DNA of 64,000 nt, taken from Liolophura sinensis (lineage: Eukaryota > Mollusca > Polyplacophora > Chitonida > Chitonidae). The notes beneath the pieces were generated by a model. It saw only the letters and a list, made by a program, of their open reading frames with translations. It ran no database searches and was not told where the DNA came from. A program made the translations under genes and the position numbers. Below are positions 11,800 to 24,356 of this stretch, in pieces; the first letter of the stretch is position 1, and each line of letters begins with the position of its first letter. The stretch is from assembly GCF_032854445.1 (NCBI RefSeq), contig NC_088297.1, forward strand, positions 550,169 to 614,168, given 5' to 3'.

Positions 11800-12650
11800 C
11801 TAAGGGCATCAACATCTCATTCAGCCATAATGATTATAGTTTCCTGGAAAATGTGCATGAGCTTTAACCCATGCACTTTTTCAGCTTCCACTCAAGGAGT
11901 AGTAACTCCAGTTCTCTACATAATTCATGTTACTGTGACTGGTATGTGTGGCTATTTTATAGACGAAACTGTGTCGGAATTTTACTGACACACCCAAACT
12001 GTTTATTCAGATGTGTTAATTTCAGATACGAGAGATGTCTGAATTAATTAACATGTCTGAAAATGATTTTAGGATATATGAATGTGATTTCAAATTATCT
12101 CGAAATGATTTAAAATGGTTGCCAATAGCAACCGTTGATTTCAATAAAAGACATGTATATTACACACATGGAGATAAAAAGTAAAATACTAGTATGATAA
12201 AAAAGCTGAAGGAAAATAATTACACATGTAATTATCTTTATCAATCTACAGAATAAACATTCACATGGTACCAGTATCAAGACTGAATTTCATGAGTTTA
12301 GATTTTATATGCTGCTCTCGGTTTTAAAACAAGTACCAGTATGTAAACATTTACACACAGATGGGGTTATATGTACCTTATTTCTTCTAATTTTTGGGAA
12401 CCTGGTCTGCTCTTTTTAGCCAATATACATTAACTTAGCAAGAAAATTTATTTTCTTTCTTCTCACATGGTTAGGCCGGGATACGGACAAAAGTCCTCCT
12501 GTTACTGGAAGGGTGGACAAAAATGGGGGGGGGGGGGGTCACGGATGAAGCTGCAGGATGAAGTGTGGAGCTATGAAATAAAATGTGGTGAAAACACGTT
12601 GCAGGGATTAATATATTGGTGAAACACAGCAGCCACTAAGTAACCGTATT
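11800..12650. other. Non-coding or unassigned
   Basis: AT-rich sequence with a short frame (SENDFRIYECDFKLSRNDLK and following, better preserved in copy 2 at 40840-41001) that I do not recognise, and a G run at about 12524. Probably the upstream part of the degraded Penelope-like insertion. Confidence 0.4.
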
Positions 12651-12651
12651 A

Positions 12652-12891
12652 AACAACATCTAAACCAGCATCTAGTGGCTATGACTCTGCTGTGTTCCAA
12701 CATATATGTAATTCAGGTCACGGTTTTATTGGGGGACAACGTAAATATTTTATCCGAACAGCCCATTGGTTTGATAGAGGGGTTAAGGAAGCCATTTTCG
12801 TAAAGGTTAAAAATCCCACTCTCAACCACAATGGAGGACTCCAGATTTAAACCTATCACACACCTGGGACACAGTGTTGAAAAAATGTTAA
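12652..12891 (+). pseudogene. Penelope-like element remnant, GIY-YIG C-terminus, broken (copy 1)
   Basis: It matches the fragment at 41440-41688, but the frame is broken by small indels (ggggg run in attgggggacaac, extra c in ggactccagattt). The decoded pieces keep the pattern H-x-C-x-x-GH-F, then WFDRGVKEA. Confidence 0.5.
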
Positions 12892-13529
12892 TTAACTTGT
12901 GCAAATGTACCTCAACATGGTAAAATTTGTTCACTCATGTAAAACTGTATCTACTTAAATTCGGTCACCATATACCAGCTCCTGTTGTCTGTTTTTAAAT
13001 TGTATAGACCCAATGTATACATCAACCATGAATTTGAGATGTCTTCACCATGAAACTTGTACATACTGTTTTGTTAACTTTGTTTTTTGTATGTAAGTTC
13101 AATATAAATAGGGATTCTTTTTGTTTAACACCTTACTCTGTTGAAGGCGTTAGGTTGTCACTGCAACGTCAGTAAATAATATAAAATAATTGTTCAGTAG
13201 AACGGTTTTATAGTGTTATCTTTTATACAGCATATTAAATCCAAAGGTTGATAAAAGGAGCAGCAAAGAACACAAAACTGATGCTTTATTTTGTATAACC
13301 AGGTAAATTATTTCTGTTTTAAAATGCATATACTTTAATTTCACTTCAACAACAACATGGTTATCAGCTTTAATTTGCCGACCTTGGAAATGATGAGTAC
13401 AATAAAATGGTTATACCGTCATTAAACACGATCATCACGTCAGAACAAAACAGTCAGTTTTGAGTGAAATGAGGACAAAATGGTTGTCTTAACTTTCCAC
13501 TACAAATAAATAAGCAGGAACTGCCCCCG

Positions 13530-14071
13530 TGTCTGCCGGAGCAAACCCCGTCGCCGGACAAGCCTATCCGGTAATATACCTCAGGCACGTCTGCCGGAGC
13601 AACCCGTCGACGGACAAGCCTGTCCAGTAATATACCTCAGACGCGTCTACCAGAGCAAACCCGTCCACAAGACAAGCCTGTCCCAGTAATATACCTCAGA
13701 CGCGTCTACCAGAGCAAACTCGTCACTAGACAAGCTGCAATGTAATATACCTCAGACGCGTCTGCCAGAGCAAACAAGTCACTAGAACAAGCCTGTCCAG
13801 TAATATACCTCAGACGCGTCTACCAGAGCAAACTCGTCACAAGACAAGCCTGCAATGTAATATACCTCAGACACGTCTGCCAGAGCAAACCCGTCACTAG
13901 ACAAGCTGTCCGGTAATATACCTCAGACACGTCTGCCAGAGCAAACCCGTCACTAGACAAGCCTGTCCGGTAATATACCTCAGACACGTCTGCCAGAGCA
14001 AACTCGTCACTAGACAAGCTGTCCGGTTTTATACCTCAGACGCGTCTGCCGGAGCAAACCCGTCACTAGAC
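13530..14071. repeat. 57-bp minisatellite, about 9.5 copies (copy 1)
   Basis: Unit includes gcctgtccag-taatatacct, cagacgcgtc-tgccagagca and aacccgtcac-tagacaa. Several units carry one-base indels, so no long frame survives. This copy lacks about 450 bp of left flank present in copy 2. Confidence 0.95.
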
Positions 14072-14718
14072 TGAACCAGACACAAGAGTTTACTCTAAGA
14101 GCACTTTATATTCCATCACAGGGCCCTCTGCATATGTTTTTTCAATACCACTAGAAAATGTCCCAAAAAAGGGAACTGTCATTGTGCAAATACATGTACG
14201 TGTACATGCTGATACTGGTGAATAAAAGTTGTTCAAGCACAAATCTATGCTACATATATAAAGCCAAGTTCATGGGAACATCTGGTGTGTGACTGAGGTA
14301 AGATGTACATGTACTGTACAATGATCCTGAAAACCATGAGCCGGAGTACTGCAGGCATGACATCTTCAAAAGTACATTTGTTTACATTTGTCCAGATATT
14401 CTGAACTGGGCTGGATTGTTTATTACTTGCATGTAAATGTCCGCAGATATTCACTATAACAATAAACAGCAGATTGGCTGGACTTACATCAGGTACGTGT
14501 AAACTTAAAGGAGAATTAGAGTGCAGAAATTGCAGTGCTGGTCAAAAACTGCAGTAGAAAAAAAAAAAAAGAAAGTTTTATCACTGTTCGTACGACAACA
14601 CACAAAAAGAGCACTACAGTAGATGTCATAAAAGGGGATCAACCTTGTAGACACATAAACATGCGTGTATATTTACAATTTAGGGCTAATTCATGACAAA
14701 AAATCTGATGAACAGTTT

Positions 14719-14908
14719 TACAGCAAAATAACCTGTAAATGTAAGGTGTTTGCATGGGAAGGAGTTTCAGCAAAATAACCTGTAAATGTAAGGTGTTTGC
14801 ATGGGAAGGAGTTTCAGCAAAATAACCTGTAAATGTAAGGTGTTTGCATGGGAAGGAGTTACAGCAAAATAACCTGTAAATGTAAGGTGTTTGCATGGGA
14901 AGGAGTTT
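14719..14908. repeat. 47-bp minisatellite, 4 copies (copy 1)
   Basis: Unit approximately cagcaaaata-acctgtaaat-gtaaggtgtt-tgcatgggaa-ggagttt. In copy 2 only one unit is present (44078-44124). Confidence 0.93.
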
Positions 14909-14916
14909 CAATCAGC

Positions 14917-15140
14917 CACATGCGGGTGGTTGTGTGTTTCCCCCCCGGGCTCTGCCCAGTTTCCTCCCACCATAATGCTGGCTGCTGTCATATACATGTA
15001 CATGTGAAATATTGTTGAGTATGGTGTAAAACACAACTCAGTATACTCAACATCTAAACAATCTTGAGTACGGTGTAAAACACCATTTAGTATACTCAAT
15101 ACATAAACAATCTTGAGTATGGTATAAAAACACCACTCCA
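14917..15140 (+). mobile_element. SINE family 1 fragment with repeated tails (copy 1)
   Basis: A 3' half (gggctctgcccagtttcctc to gtgaaatattgttgagtatg) followed by two more tail-like units (atcttgagtacggtgtaaaa). Counterpart at 44127-44357, with a long C run (about 18) in place of ccccccc. Confidence 0.8.
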
Positions 15141-15157
15141 AAGCTGTTTCTGCAATC

Positions 15158-15556
15158 ACCTTTTGCAATGTCTTGCCCCTACTCACAGATCCTAATTTCT
15201 CACCTTTTGCAATGTCTTGCCCCTACTCAGACATCCTCATTTCTCACCTTTTGCAATGTCTTGCCCTTCTTGCCCCTACTCACAGATCCTAATTTTTCAC
15301 CTTTGCAATGTCTTGCCCCTACTCACACATCCTCATTCCTCACCTTTTGCAATGTCTTACCCCTACTCACACATCCTAATTTCTCACCTTTTGCAATGTC
15401 TTGCCCCTACTCACAGATCCTCATTTCTCACCTTTTGCAATGTCTTGCCCCTTCTTGCCCCTACTCACAGATCTAATTTCTCACCTTTTGCAATGTCTTG
15501 CCCCTACCCACACATCCTCATTTCTCACCTTTTCCTATACCTTGCCCCTACTCACA
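15158..15556. repeat. 44-bp minisatellite, about 9 copies (copy 1)
   Basis: Unit approximately cttttgcaat-gtcttgcccc-tactcacaga-tcctaatttc-tcac, some units with an extra cttcttgccc. Confidence 0.94.
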
Positions 15557-15599
15557 TATCACCGATATAAGCCATAGCTGCTCTGCAATCACCTCGTAA

Positions 15600-18500
15600 T
15601 TTCTCAACTTTCAGACTGTGTGTGATTTATGCAAAGTTTTAATTTGATTTCAGAAAACTGACGTACACTAGCTGAGTTGTCCAACTTCACGGCTACACAG
15701 AGAGTATAACTTCACAGAACACATACCTAATATATACCAGTACAACACGGAACAATTCCCTTTGAATATTCATGAATCAACCTCTTGCACACATGCCAAA
15801 ACATAGAAGAATTACCGTCCTGTAATCTCATTTCTCTCATGTGATTTATGAGCAACTCAAATCATGCAAATATTGATTTGCACTTTTTTGCCAGTTCAGT
15901 AGAACACATACATATGCTATATATACTTTACTTACCTGGTAAATCTTTCAAACTGTATATATATATATACACACACATTATGTGGATGCACTCATTTTGT
16001 ACAGGTAACATTACAGGGGCCCTTGACTGCATGGACTTACTTTACTCCAAAGTATATTACTATCTACATATATACATGCAATTTTCGTACACTTTCAAGC
16101 ATGTGAACAGAAATCAATGTGTACTGAAGGAAATTCCTAACTGGATGCTGGAAAGTCTGCTTTTGTCCTCAATGAATCAATGAATATTTCAATTCATGTC
16201 ACTTTTAAATATTTTACATGATACAATACATGTAGCTTATCCATTAAGCGGACACAGGTAATAATATGAGATCACTCAAGCATGTCACATGTAGACATGT
16301 AGACTAATAATTGACATGCAAGTACCCGTGACTTAGAACTTGGAGTCATTGGGCAGACAAAAGCCATTTGCTTCTTCTTGTTCTCAACAAATACTTTCTG
16401 TTAATTGGAACTACATGTATATGAGAGAACTGGACAAAATTGTAATTTAGAGGAATGAAAGGAGATACATGCGAGGCTGGATATTTTCTACAGCGCCATT
16501 ATACACCTGTAAGCGCACGTTGTAGGCTGCACATGCACTTCAATGCATTAAAGGAGGAGAAAACTTTTAAAAAATGGCACTAATGACACTGGAAAGAGCA
16601 CATGTTTTTCTATCTGATGGTGACGGCTGCATAATTTTGCCATTTTTCCTCGCCATACACGTAAATCCTGAATACGGCAAAGCTGGCATAAATCGCTAAG
16701 TCCATCGCGTCTTCCATCTTTAACACCCCGTAATTTGTGCTGGGGGGTGTGGTTGCCCCTCAGCCAATGAGATTCGCTAAAACTGCCGGCTTGTTCGTGT
16801 AACTCGGAACCTACATCCATCATTCCGGTTACCCGATCCTCAAGTGGAAAACGAACTGTACTGTTCTCTATATTCTGTGAAGAAGAGTTCCACCAGAATG
16901 TACGAACTGTACTTCTGCACTTTCCTATGGCAATTCTCGTCTTAACACAGAAGACTTCAGGACAAGTTCTTAGGCAAGATGGAGTCGCCCACAGCGGATT
17001 CTGGTGCTGACTTTATTTATAATTTATCAACTTGAGGTACATATTAGAATTTTCTTTATGGCATGCACCTGCAAGGAAATGCATACTCGTCTCAATGGTA
17101 TTTGATTGATATTTAAATTTTCTTCTCCTTTAAGTCTTTTAAGCAAAAACCAAATGTTAGACCCAGGTTCCCGTGAATTCCGCCCTTAGTAACTCAAGCA
17201 TGTAGTTCGTTACTTTACACATATTTCAGAAGGCATGAACAGAAGAGGTATGTAGTTTCGAACGCTATGGAAAACTTATAATGCTTACTTATGCATCCTT
17301 CACGCTCGTCTTTTCCATCTTCAATGGTATTTGACTGATATTTAAATTTTCTTCTCCTTTAATGTATCCACATGAACACAAATACTCATCTTCATTTCAT
17401 TTACTTGTAATACATTTGTTCGTTATTTTGTTTTTTTTTTTTTTAAATCAATCTGTGAACATAAAATCAAGTGTCTTGTGGAAAACCTTCATGAAATCCA
17501 TTGTCTATAGCATTACTGTATATGACACATTCATCTACAATATTTCACTGTGTTGATGTTGTACATTTATACACAATTTATTTTTGCCCCAACTTAGCAG
17601 TCAAAATGATGAAATACTGTACCTGTCCCAAATATGTCTTATACACTTGTACATGTGTAAACTGTGTATGTATCCGCAGAATATGGCTGCACCTGCACAT
17701 GTGTAAACTGTACATGTATCCGCAGATTAGGGCTGCACCTGTACATGTGTAAACTGTATATGTATCCGCAGATTAGACAATGCAAGTGTAAACCATCAAC
17801 CTTAACCAGGCACATGTTAATGTACCTGACAAACTAAGGATTTAAAGCTGCAGCCAAATTACATATAGCAAGATTTGAACCCTTAACCTCATAGACATTG
17901 GTCATCCAATCTCATTACCAGCAGCAATCCAGGGCTTACTTTCACTAAACTTTGTACATTAAGTTTTCATAACTTTTCTTGTAAATCTTTGACACGTTTG
18001 ACAAAAAAGTTATGAGATACACGTCTTGCGAAGTGAAAGTGAAAGTGATCCAGGGTTTCATTATAAAAACCATCTCAGCCATCGAAGTCATCTTTTATTG
18101 TCAAGTTGAATTTAACACATACTAGAGCTTTAATTTTTACATTTATTTTATAGGTCACCACCATTCACATGGGGCATCACCTGACAGGTTGTCTCTCCCT
18201 CTGCCACCAACACCACCCCCACTCCTCACCCCCCCCACCACGCTCCAATAACTGTCGTTACCCAAAGTGACATACCACACCATCAGTGATTTGGTCTGTA
18301 TGCACAAATATCACATGTTTACATGTGCACACCGGTATCATTTGCATGCAGCAATGTATAAAATGCCAGCAGCTGACACATAGCTCTTGTCTGCACCAAT
18401 AAATCTGATATTCATTTCAAACTATGGCTAGCCATTTTAGAATATTTTTTCTGAACACAAGCAGGTGTATATGTACACACAGTGTCATATGATGTACACA

Positions 18501-20380
18501 TGTACACATACTTGACCTTTTACTGTTCTTACATGTATGTCAATGATGGAGACATTATGCACTTCAAAAGGACTCTTCCAAAAAAAAAAAAAAAAATTCA
18601 AAAAAAATTTTGCATTTGGCTGTTTGGACATATGTGAAACACTATTTTGTACGGTCAAACAGATTACCTGTTAAAGAATTCATCACCTGCAATTTGACGA
18701 TACTTATCAATTCTCAAGCTTCAACTGGCCTACAGTTCTGCTCTAAATCATCTAAACAATTATTGGTAATACTTGTACGTAGTTTTTTTAGTCACAGGAT
18801 GTACAAAATGATACTTTTACAACATGTGCCCCATCACACAAGTACAGAACTAACGGTATACATGTACAACATGTATCTGGAACAGATGTGGGTAGGAACG
18901 TTGGCGTAGGAAGGGTGTTATATCACAGGAAGATGTTCACATCATACGCCAATCATACAGCCAAGATGGGTGTACTATTCTCGCAGCATGGGCGTAAGAT
19001 GGGCGTAAGATCCCACCATCATTCGCGTAGGGTTTTACGACTTACACTAACATTCACATTCAAACCCATCGAACTTATAACAAATGTCGCGTTATTTGAC
19101 ACCGACATTGCTTGTTCTCTCTGAATAAAAAAAAATATTCACAAACGGTCTCGTTCCCGGCATGGTTACTAATTCACACATAATCATGATCATACACAAA
19201 TCCAGTTCTTAATGTTTCCGCAATTATTCGGTAAATGCAAAACCATAGCCTTCATGTACAATACACGAATTTCTTCAATGCAAAAGTCAATTTAAGTACT
19301 AAATATAGTGTATAGTTATAACAGAACTTATACCTAATAATTTAGACACCACAAACGGCTAATTTATAATAATTGCACAGCTTTTGGCAAGAGCTGACAT
19401 CATCTCTGGTTGTCCAGGAATGCTGTTAGGATTTTACATCTCCACTGACACTAATAAATTTCACTGAGAAGTTGGCAAATCCTGTGACTGTATCAAGTAC
19501 AAGTGTATATATACATGTAGGTGAACAAAACAATTTATGTATCCATGATTTCTACACGAATACAGGTACATTACACTGGGCACTCTAAATACTGTACATG
19601 TATCATCTGGTTTACATCACAACGCCTTTACCTGATTTGTGTTTAATAACATAGCACAATCAAGATGGTCTTTTCTCCCATACATCTACATTTACATCTA
19701 CATACAATGACAATGACACGAGACGACTGGCGTATAAACGCACTCAGTTCCACCATGCCAAAAACCACCTGCAACTGAATAATGGTGTTTGAAGTCTCAA
19801 GAGAGACAAAATTAACGGCAGTACGGAAGGCATGCTATCCTAACTGTTTAAATCTGGTTGGCACAACACTGTTGTGCCACTCATCAACATGAGAACAGCT
19901 TAACATGCTTCTGTCTACCCTCTTTGTATTACATTATGTACCGCCTACATGTAGCTTGTTAACTGACTTAGTGATATATATGGTCAACACATGAAATATG
20001 CATATTTCAAGCAAATATTGATCCCAGTGTGTTAGAATAATGTGGTTATGGGGAAGGCAAGTTAAATGTCAAGTTGTCAACCATAAAACTACGTGCAAAT
20101 ATATGTGCTAATTAGCATTCCAAGTAAAGTGTTTGACCTTTACATAGCCACATGTGAAGCAGTCTTATGTTAAAATGTGCTGAGCGTGGAAGGGAACGCT
20201 GTGAGAACACACACAAATTACTGTATTACTGTTATTATTAAACTGTTCTGCATGTTTGAAAGATGTTTGATCATGTATATTCTGAAAACATTAATCTGAA
20301 GAGACTGATAAAATCATCATTTTTGTGACATGAAATTGGCCAGATCTACTGATGTAGTTTTGTCTCCAAAATCAAATTCA
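15600..20380. other. Unassigned, KIAA0319-like intron 1 (copy 1)
   Basis: AT-rich, with microsatellites (ta at 15957, poly-A at about 18580), a C-rich stretch at about 18205-18245 and the 46-bp repeats. No exon, tRNA or intact element was recognised. It lies inside the 11.6-kb first intron of the KIAA0319-like gene. Confidence 0.5.
17645..17785. repeat. 46-bp repeat, 3 copies
   Basis: Unit approximately acatgtgtaa-actgtatatg-tatccgcaga followed by ttagggctgcacctgt. Counterpart in copy 2 at about 46700-46830. Confidence 0.85.
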
Positions 20381-20401
20381 AAAGGTTAACAATTTAACTT
20401 T

Positions 20402-20935
20402 AACTGTTTTACTTACCAATTTCATGTTTAAGACTGAGTGAATGAATGCTTGGGGTTTAACATCGTACTTAACAATTTCATGTTGAAGACTGAATGAATG
20501 CATGCTTGGGGTTTAACATCGTACTTAACAATTTCATGTTGAAGACTGAATGAATGCATGCTTGGGGTTTAACATCGTACTTAACAATTTCATGTTGAAG
20601 ACTGAATGAATGCATGCATGGGGTTTAACATTGTACTTAACAATGTCATGTTGAAAACTGAATGAATGCATGCTTGGGGTTTAACATCGTACTTAATTTC
20701 ATGTTGAAAACTGAATAAATGCATGCTTGGGGTTTAACATCGTACTTAACAATTTCATGTTGAAGACTGAATGAATGTATACTTGGGATTTAACATCGTA
20801 CTTAACAATTTCATGTTGAAAACTGAATGAATGCATGCTTGGGGTTTAACATTGTACTTAACAATTTCATGTTGAAGACTGAGTGAATGCATGCTTGGAG
20901 TTTAACATCGTACTTGACAATTTCATGTTGAAGAA
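20402..20935. repeat. 56-bp minisatellite, about 9.5 copies (copy 1)
   Basis: Unit approximately acttaacaat-ttcatgttga-agactgaatg-aatgcatgct-tggggtttaa-catcgt. Its complement (acgatgttaaaccccaagca) resembles the tail of the SINE at 29098-29330 (gacgttaaaccccaatcact). Confidence 0.94.
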
Positions 20936-21711
20936 TCAAGGTACATGGACAGCTAGATTTAGACATATTTAGAGGATGTATAACTATGTTAACTTGCCTC
21001 ACTACAGTATATTATACATCAGAAAGGAAATTTTGTCTGTGACATTAAATACATGTGCACACTTTAAGGGCATTGATTCTCAGCCTTGGATGTTGTATAC
21101 AGTGTATACAGTGACCTGGTAATGGCAGCTGTCAAAACAAGAATGCAATAACATGAAACTGCGACAGGACTCTTGGACAGTTTGGCTAAAGTGTACAAAT
21201 GCATATACATGTGTAATATATGTAATACAAACTAAAATCAATCCACTTCAGTAACAAGGGCAATAATATGATTTCTTCTAGGGGGTGAGGTCAAAACGCC
21301 CTCTAGCAAGGATGCCCTCTATCTAAACACCCTCTGCCTAAATGTCAGGGGTCCCACATGTGAGTAGTTGATGGTTTACAACAACAGCACTGGTAAGTCA
21401 GCGAGCATCCCTGTAAGCCTAGATATTTTTGGAAGTACATCACAAATATCAGTAGGCCTAACTGCGTAATCTTTGTCAGAAATATCACGTCCACAACAGA
21501 TCACCGTGTTCATTTCTCTATACAACAACAATCATATTTACATGTAAGTAATTTACAAAGTTTAAAGTCCAGAAATAATATAAAATGTGTATTTTACAAT
21601 GGCAACATTTAACAACTTTTATAGGCCATATATACATAGAATACGATTTGATCACAGACATACATCAAAGCCCATGCCGCTAGCTTAAATATATATGCAT
21701 TATATACAGTA

Positions 21712-21805
21712 TAGAGGGCGTTCTGGCTATAGGATGTTCTGGCTATAGGATGTTCTGGCTAGAGGGTGTTCTGGCTAGAGGGCGTTCTGGCTAGAGGGCA
21801 TTCTG
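21712..21805. repeat. 16-bp repeat gttctggctagagggc, 5-6 copies, with an inverted partner upstream
   Basis: Tandem gttctggctagagggc/ataggat units. The complement, aacgccctctagc, occurs at 21296-21308, followed by ccctctatctaaacaccctc. The two blocks could pair across about 400 bp. The same arrangement is in copy 2 (about 50272-50310 and 50690-50782). Confidence 0.85.
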
Positions 21806-22140
21806 ACTCTAATTATCTTCTACATATGATGATCATCTACCATGTCTACATGCATACATGAACAGTTTTAATACTTTTCATGGAAGTTATACTTCGAAAA
21901 GGCCATCCGGAAAAAGATGTTTGTTAGGGTAAGCCAAACTTATCACGAAAATAGATCGAGCAATGCAGTGAGAATTTTTTTGAATTCTGGCTAATGAGAG
22001 ACGAACAAAAAAAATAACTTTCATCAAAGCTCAGAAAAAAAAAAAAACAACTTTAGAGTAGGTCCATTTATTAATAATTAATGGCCAACGAATGGCCAAC
22101 GAAAATATTTTTGATGATGGCCTGAGACTGAGTGACTTAC

Positions 22141-22180
22141 CTGGAATACATAAATATATGGTGACAATGGCAGCCAGCAT
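22141..22180 (-). CDS. KIAA0319-like gene, first coding exon (signal peptide), copy 1
   Basis: The ATG at 22180 (context GGAAGATGC, A at -3) reads MLAAIVTIYLCIP and ends one base into a Gly codon at a consensus donor ATTCCAG|GTAAGTCAC. The MANSC exon starts in the same phase, so the two join as IPG-IHCDLC. A short hydrophobic signal peptide just before the domain is the expected design for this family. The frame stays open upstream of this ATG, so a longer start is formally possible; I chose the Met that begins the hydrophobic core. Transcribed 5'-UTR probably extends towards 22500. The intron to the next exon is 11.6 kb. Confidence 0.6.
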
Positions 22181-22189
22181 CTTCCATAA

Positions 22190-23230
22190 GGACCTCGTCC
22201 GTTGCACAGAATGATACAACAGTGATGTTAGGGACCAAACAACTGGGTCTTTTCGTAAAGTGCCCACTTGGGGCCACCACAAGCCCTGAGGGACTACGTT
22301 CATCAAGACGTCCGAACAACAAAGCTTCCTAACACATGTGGGGTGATGCCATGGGCATCCAGATAAAATGTGTGCAGATCCATGGTTCTTGCAATCTCTG
22401 TTACCACACATATTTCTGTTTGTAAGATCGGTTGTGCGGGCAGCTTGCTGACCACACCTGTCCTTGTCATGATGACTTAATCCCATGGTCCCCAAACACC
22501 CACAAAATACAGCGCTCGTCAACCATGATCAAAGCTACACAAGATGAAGCCCCTATGCTTCCAGTAAACCTCACAGTTCCTCTGCTGTTATAACACAATG
22601 TATACACGCAGACAGGTAAATGCAATTAAGTTCCATCCTCCCCCACAGGTAACATCCACATTGTGCGACTACGCGTACTGGTAAATGTACCTGTTTTTAA
22701 CACATCCTTAGAACATTATTAGTATTTTTTCTTCTGGCTGTAGGATGAAATGTTTCCACACCTGAAACAGAAGAAGGGTAAACTGTTGTTACGCTGTTTT
22801 CTCAATAGATTTTATATTCTGTTACATGGTATAGACCCAGATGTCTATTCACTCAGCTGACCTCTGAGAGGCAACAGCTGTGTAAGTTAAGTACATGTCT
22901 GTCTAAACACTGATCCTAGAGCCAGTCAGTAGTTTATATAGGCCGGATGATGAAGACCCAAGGCTGCACCATGCACAGTTGTTCATCTAACCATACTCAT
23001 ATATCCCCTAAGTAATATTAAATGGATCAATGAAAAACTTGAGAACTCAGACAATTAATCTTGTCATTGAAATTCTAGCCTGAGGCAAACAGCACATGTT
23101 TTGTACCACATATTATACACATATGGCCTGATATGAAATGATGTGATGGTGATAATGACAGGAAAATGTAAATGGAGTGTTAAATAAAAGCTAATGAAGC
23201 AGATTTTACATGTATATGTGCAAAATGTAC
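22190..23230. other. Probable 5'-UTR/promoter side of the KIAA0319-like gene, unassigned
   Basis: On the minus strand this lies upstream of the first coding exon. A long frame, open up to 22522 (51613 in copy 2), runs through the first part without matching any protein I know. A pyrimidine-rich acceptor-like site (cttcttctgtttcag) at 22762 may mark an upstream untranslated exon. Confidence 0.35.
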
Positions 23231-23233
23231 GAT

Positions 23234-23505
23234 GATTTATTACTTGTTTATTTGATTGGTCTTTTACGCTGTACTCAAGAGTATTTCATTTATACAACGG
23301 CAGCCAGCTTTATGGTGGTGGAAACAAGCAGAGCCCAGGGGGAAACCCACGAACATCCCTGAACAGGTTGCTGGCAGACCTTCCCACTTACGGCCGGAGA
23401 CGAAGCCAGCATGAGCTGGACTTGAACTCACAGCGACCGCATTGGTGAGAGGCTCCTGGGTCATTAGGCCGCGCTAGCGCGCTGACCAACTAAACCACGG
23501 AGGAC
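23234..23505 (-). mobile_element. SINE family 1, near full length (copy 1)
   Basis: Tail, core and tRNA-like head (minus strand: tccgtggtttagttggtcag). A six-base insertion, tgaaca, interrupts the core. Confidence 0.92.
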
Positions 23506-23673
23506 TCTGCAGCAGAAATGAATTTTTTTGATTTAGTTCAGCAATTTTGTACCAAACCTTTTTATTTTAAGTTTATCGTGTACAGAAGAATGCAGGTAAA
23601 TGTTATTAAAACATACATATACACACTATGTATGCACTACGAATCTCGTATCGATTTTATAGTATACATCTAT

Positions 23674-23815
23674 TGTTTATTTATCTGATCGGTGTCTACA
23701 CTACACAGCATTATGGTGGGCATGCCAAGAGGAAAACTGGGCTGAGGTCATCCGCAGGTTGCTGGAAGACCTTCCCATGCACAACCAGAGAGGAAGCCAG
23801 CCTGTGCTAGTCTGG
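23674..23815 (-). mobile_element. SINE family 1, old degenerate fragment (copy 1)
   Basis: ttatctgatcggtgtctaca, then acagcattatggtgggcatg and gaggaagccagcctgtgct. In copy 2 about 80 bp of it is deleted, leaving 52662-52735. Confidence 0.7.
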
Positions 23816-24356
23816 GACCCTTATAAATGCGTAAGCATTTCACTGAAACCCATTTCTGTGTAACAAGGGCTCTTCTTCCTGGTCCACATTGGCGTCACCT
23901 CACGGAATCAAAAGCTTCCCCAAAATTATGTCTTGTGTGAAACCTACACAACTGGTTATAACACCAACATCAAAAGCTTCCTCCCAAAATTCAATTACAC
24001 AATTTAGACCAATTAAAGAGGCCATAATTGAATTTGATATGACGTTTATTTCTCTTAAAGTTTCTTTCAGTGTTAATTGCTTTACAATCTCTATCTCTTT
24101 CATTCACTTGGATAAAAAAAAATATTACCCTTCCAAAATACTCTATACAGTATTTCCTGATACGGTTGGGTTACCCCCAAGAAAGAATTTCTGAAGGGTG
24201 GCCTTAATGTCTCAATACAGTCAGGAGTTGTGCAGTCACGGGAGAATATGACCCCACTCACTGATCTCTACAGGTATATTTACACATATTCCCAGCAGAA
24301 GAACCTACTAAAGCTATCACATGTATACCACATTTCATGCAGCATGCTCCACGCCC

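Noticed and set aside
22184-22522. Long Cys-rich minus frame upstream of the KIAA0319-like signal peptide as a coding N-terminus
   Set aside because: Copy 1 and copy 2 differ by one base in this stretch, shifting the frame, and the hydrophobic MLAAIV start gives a more sensible secreted protein.
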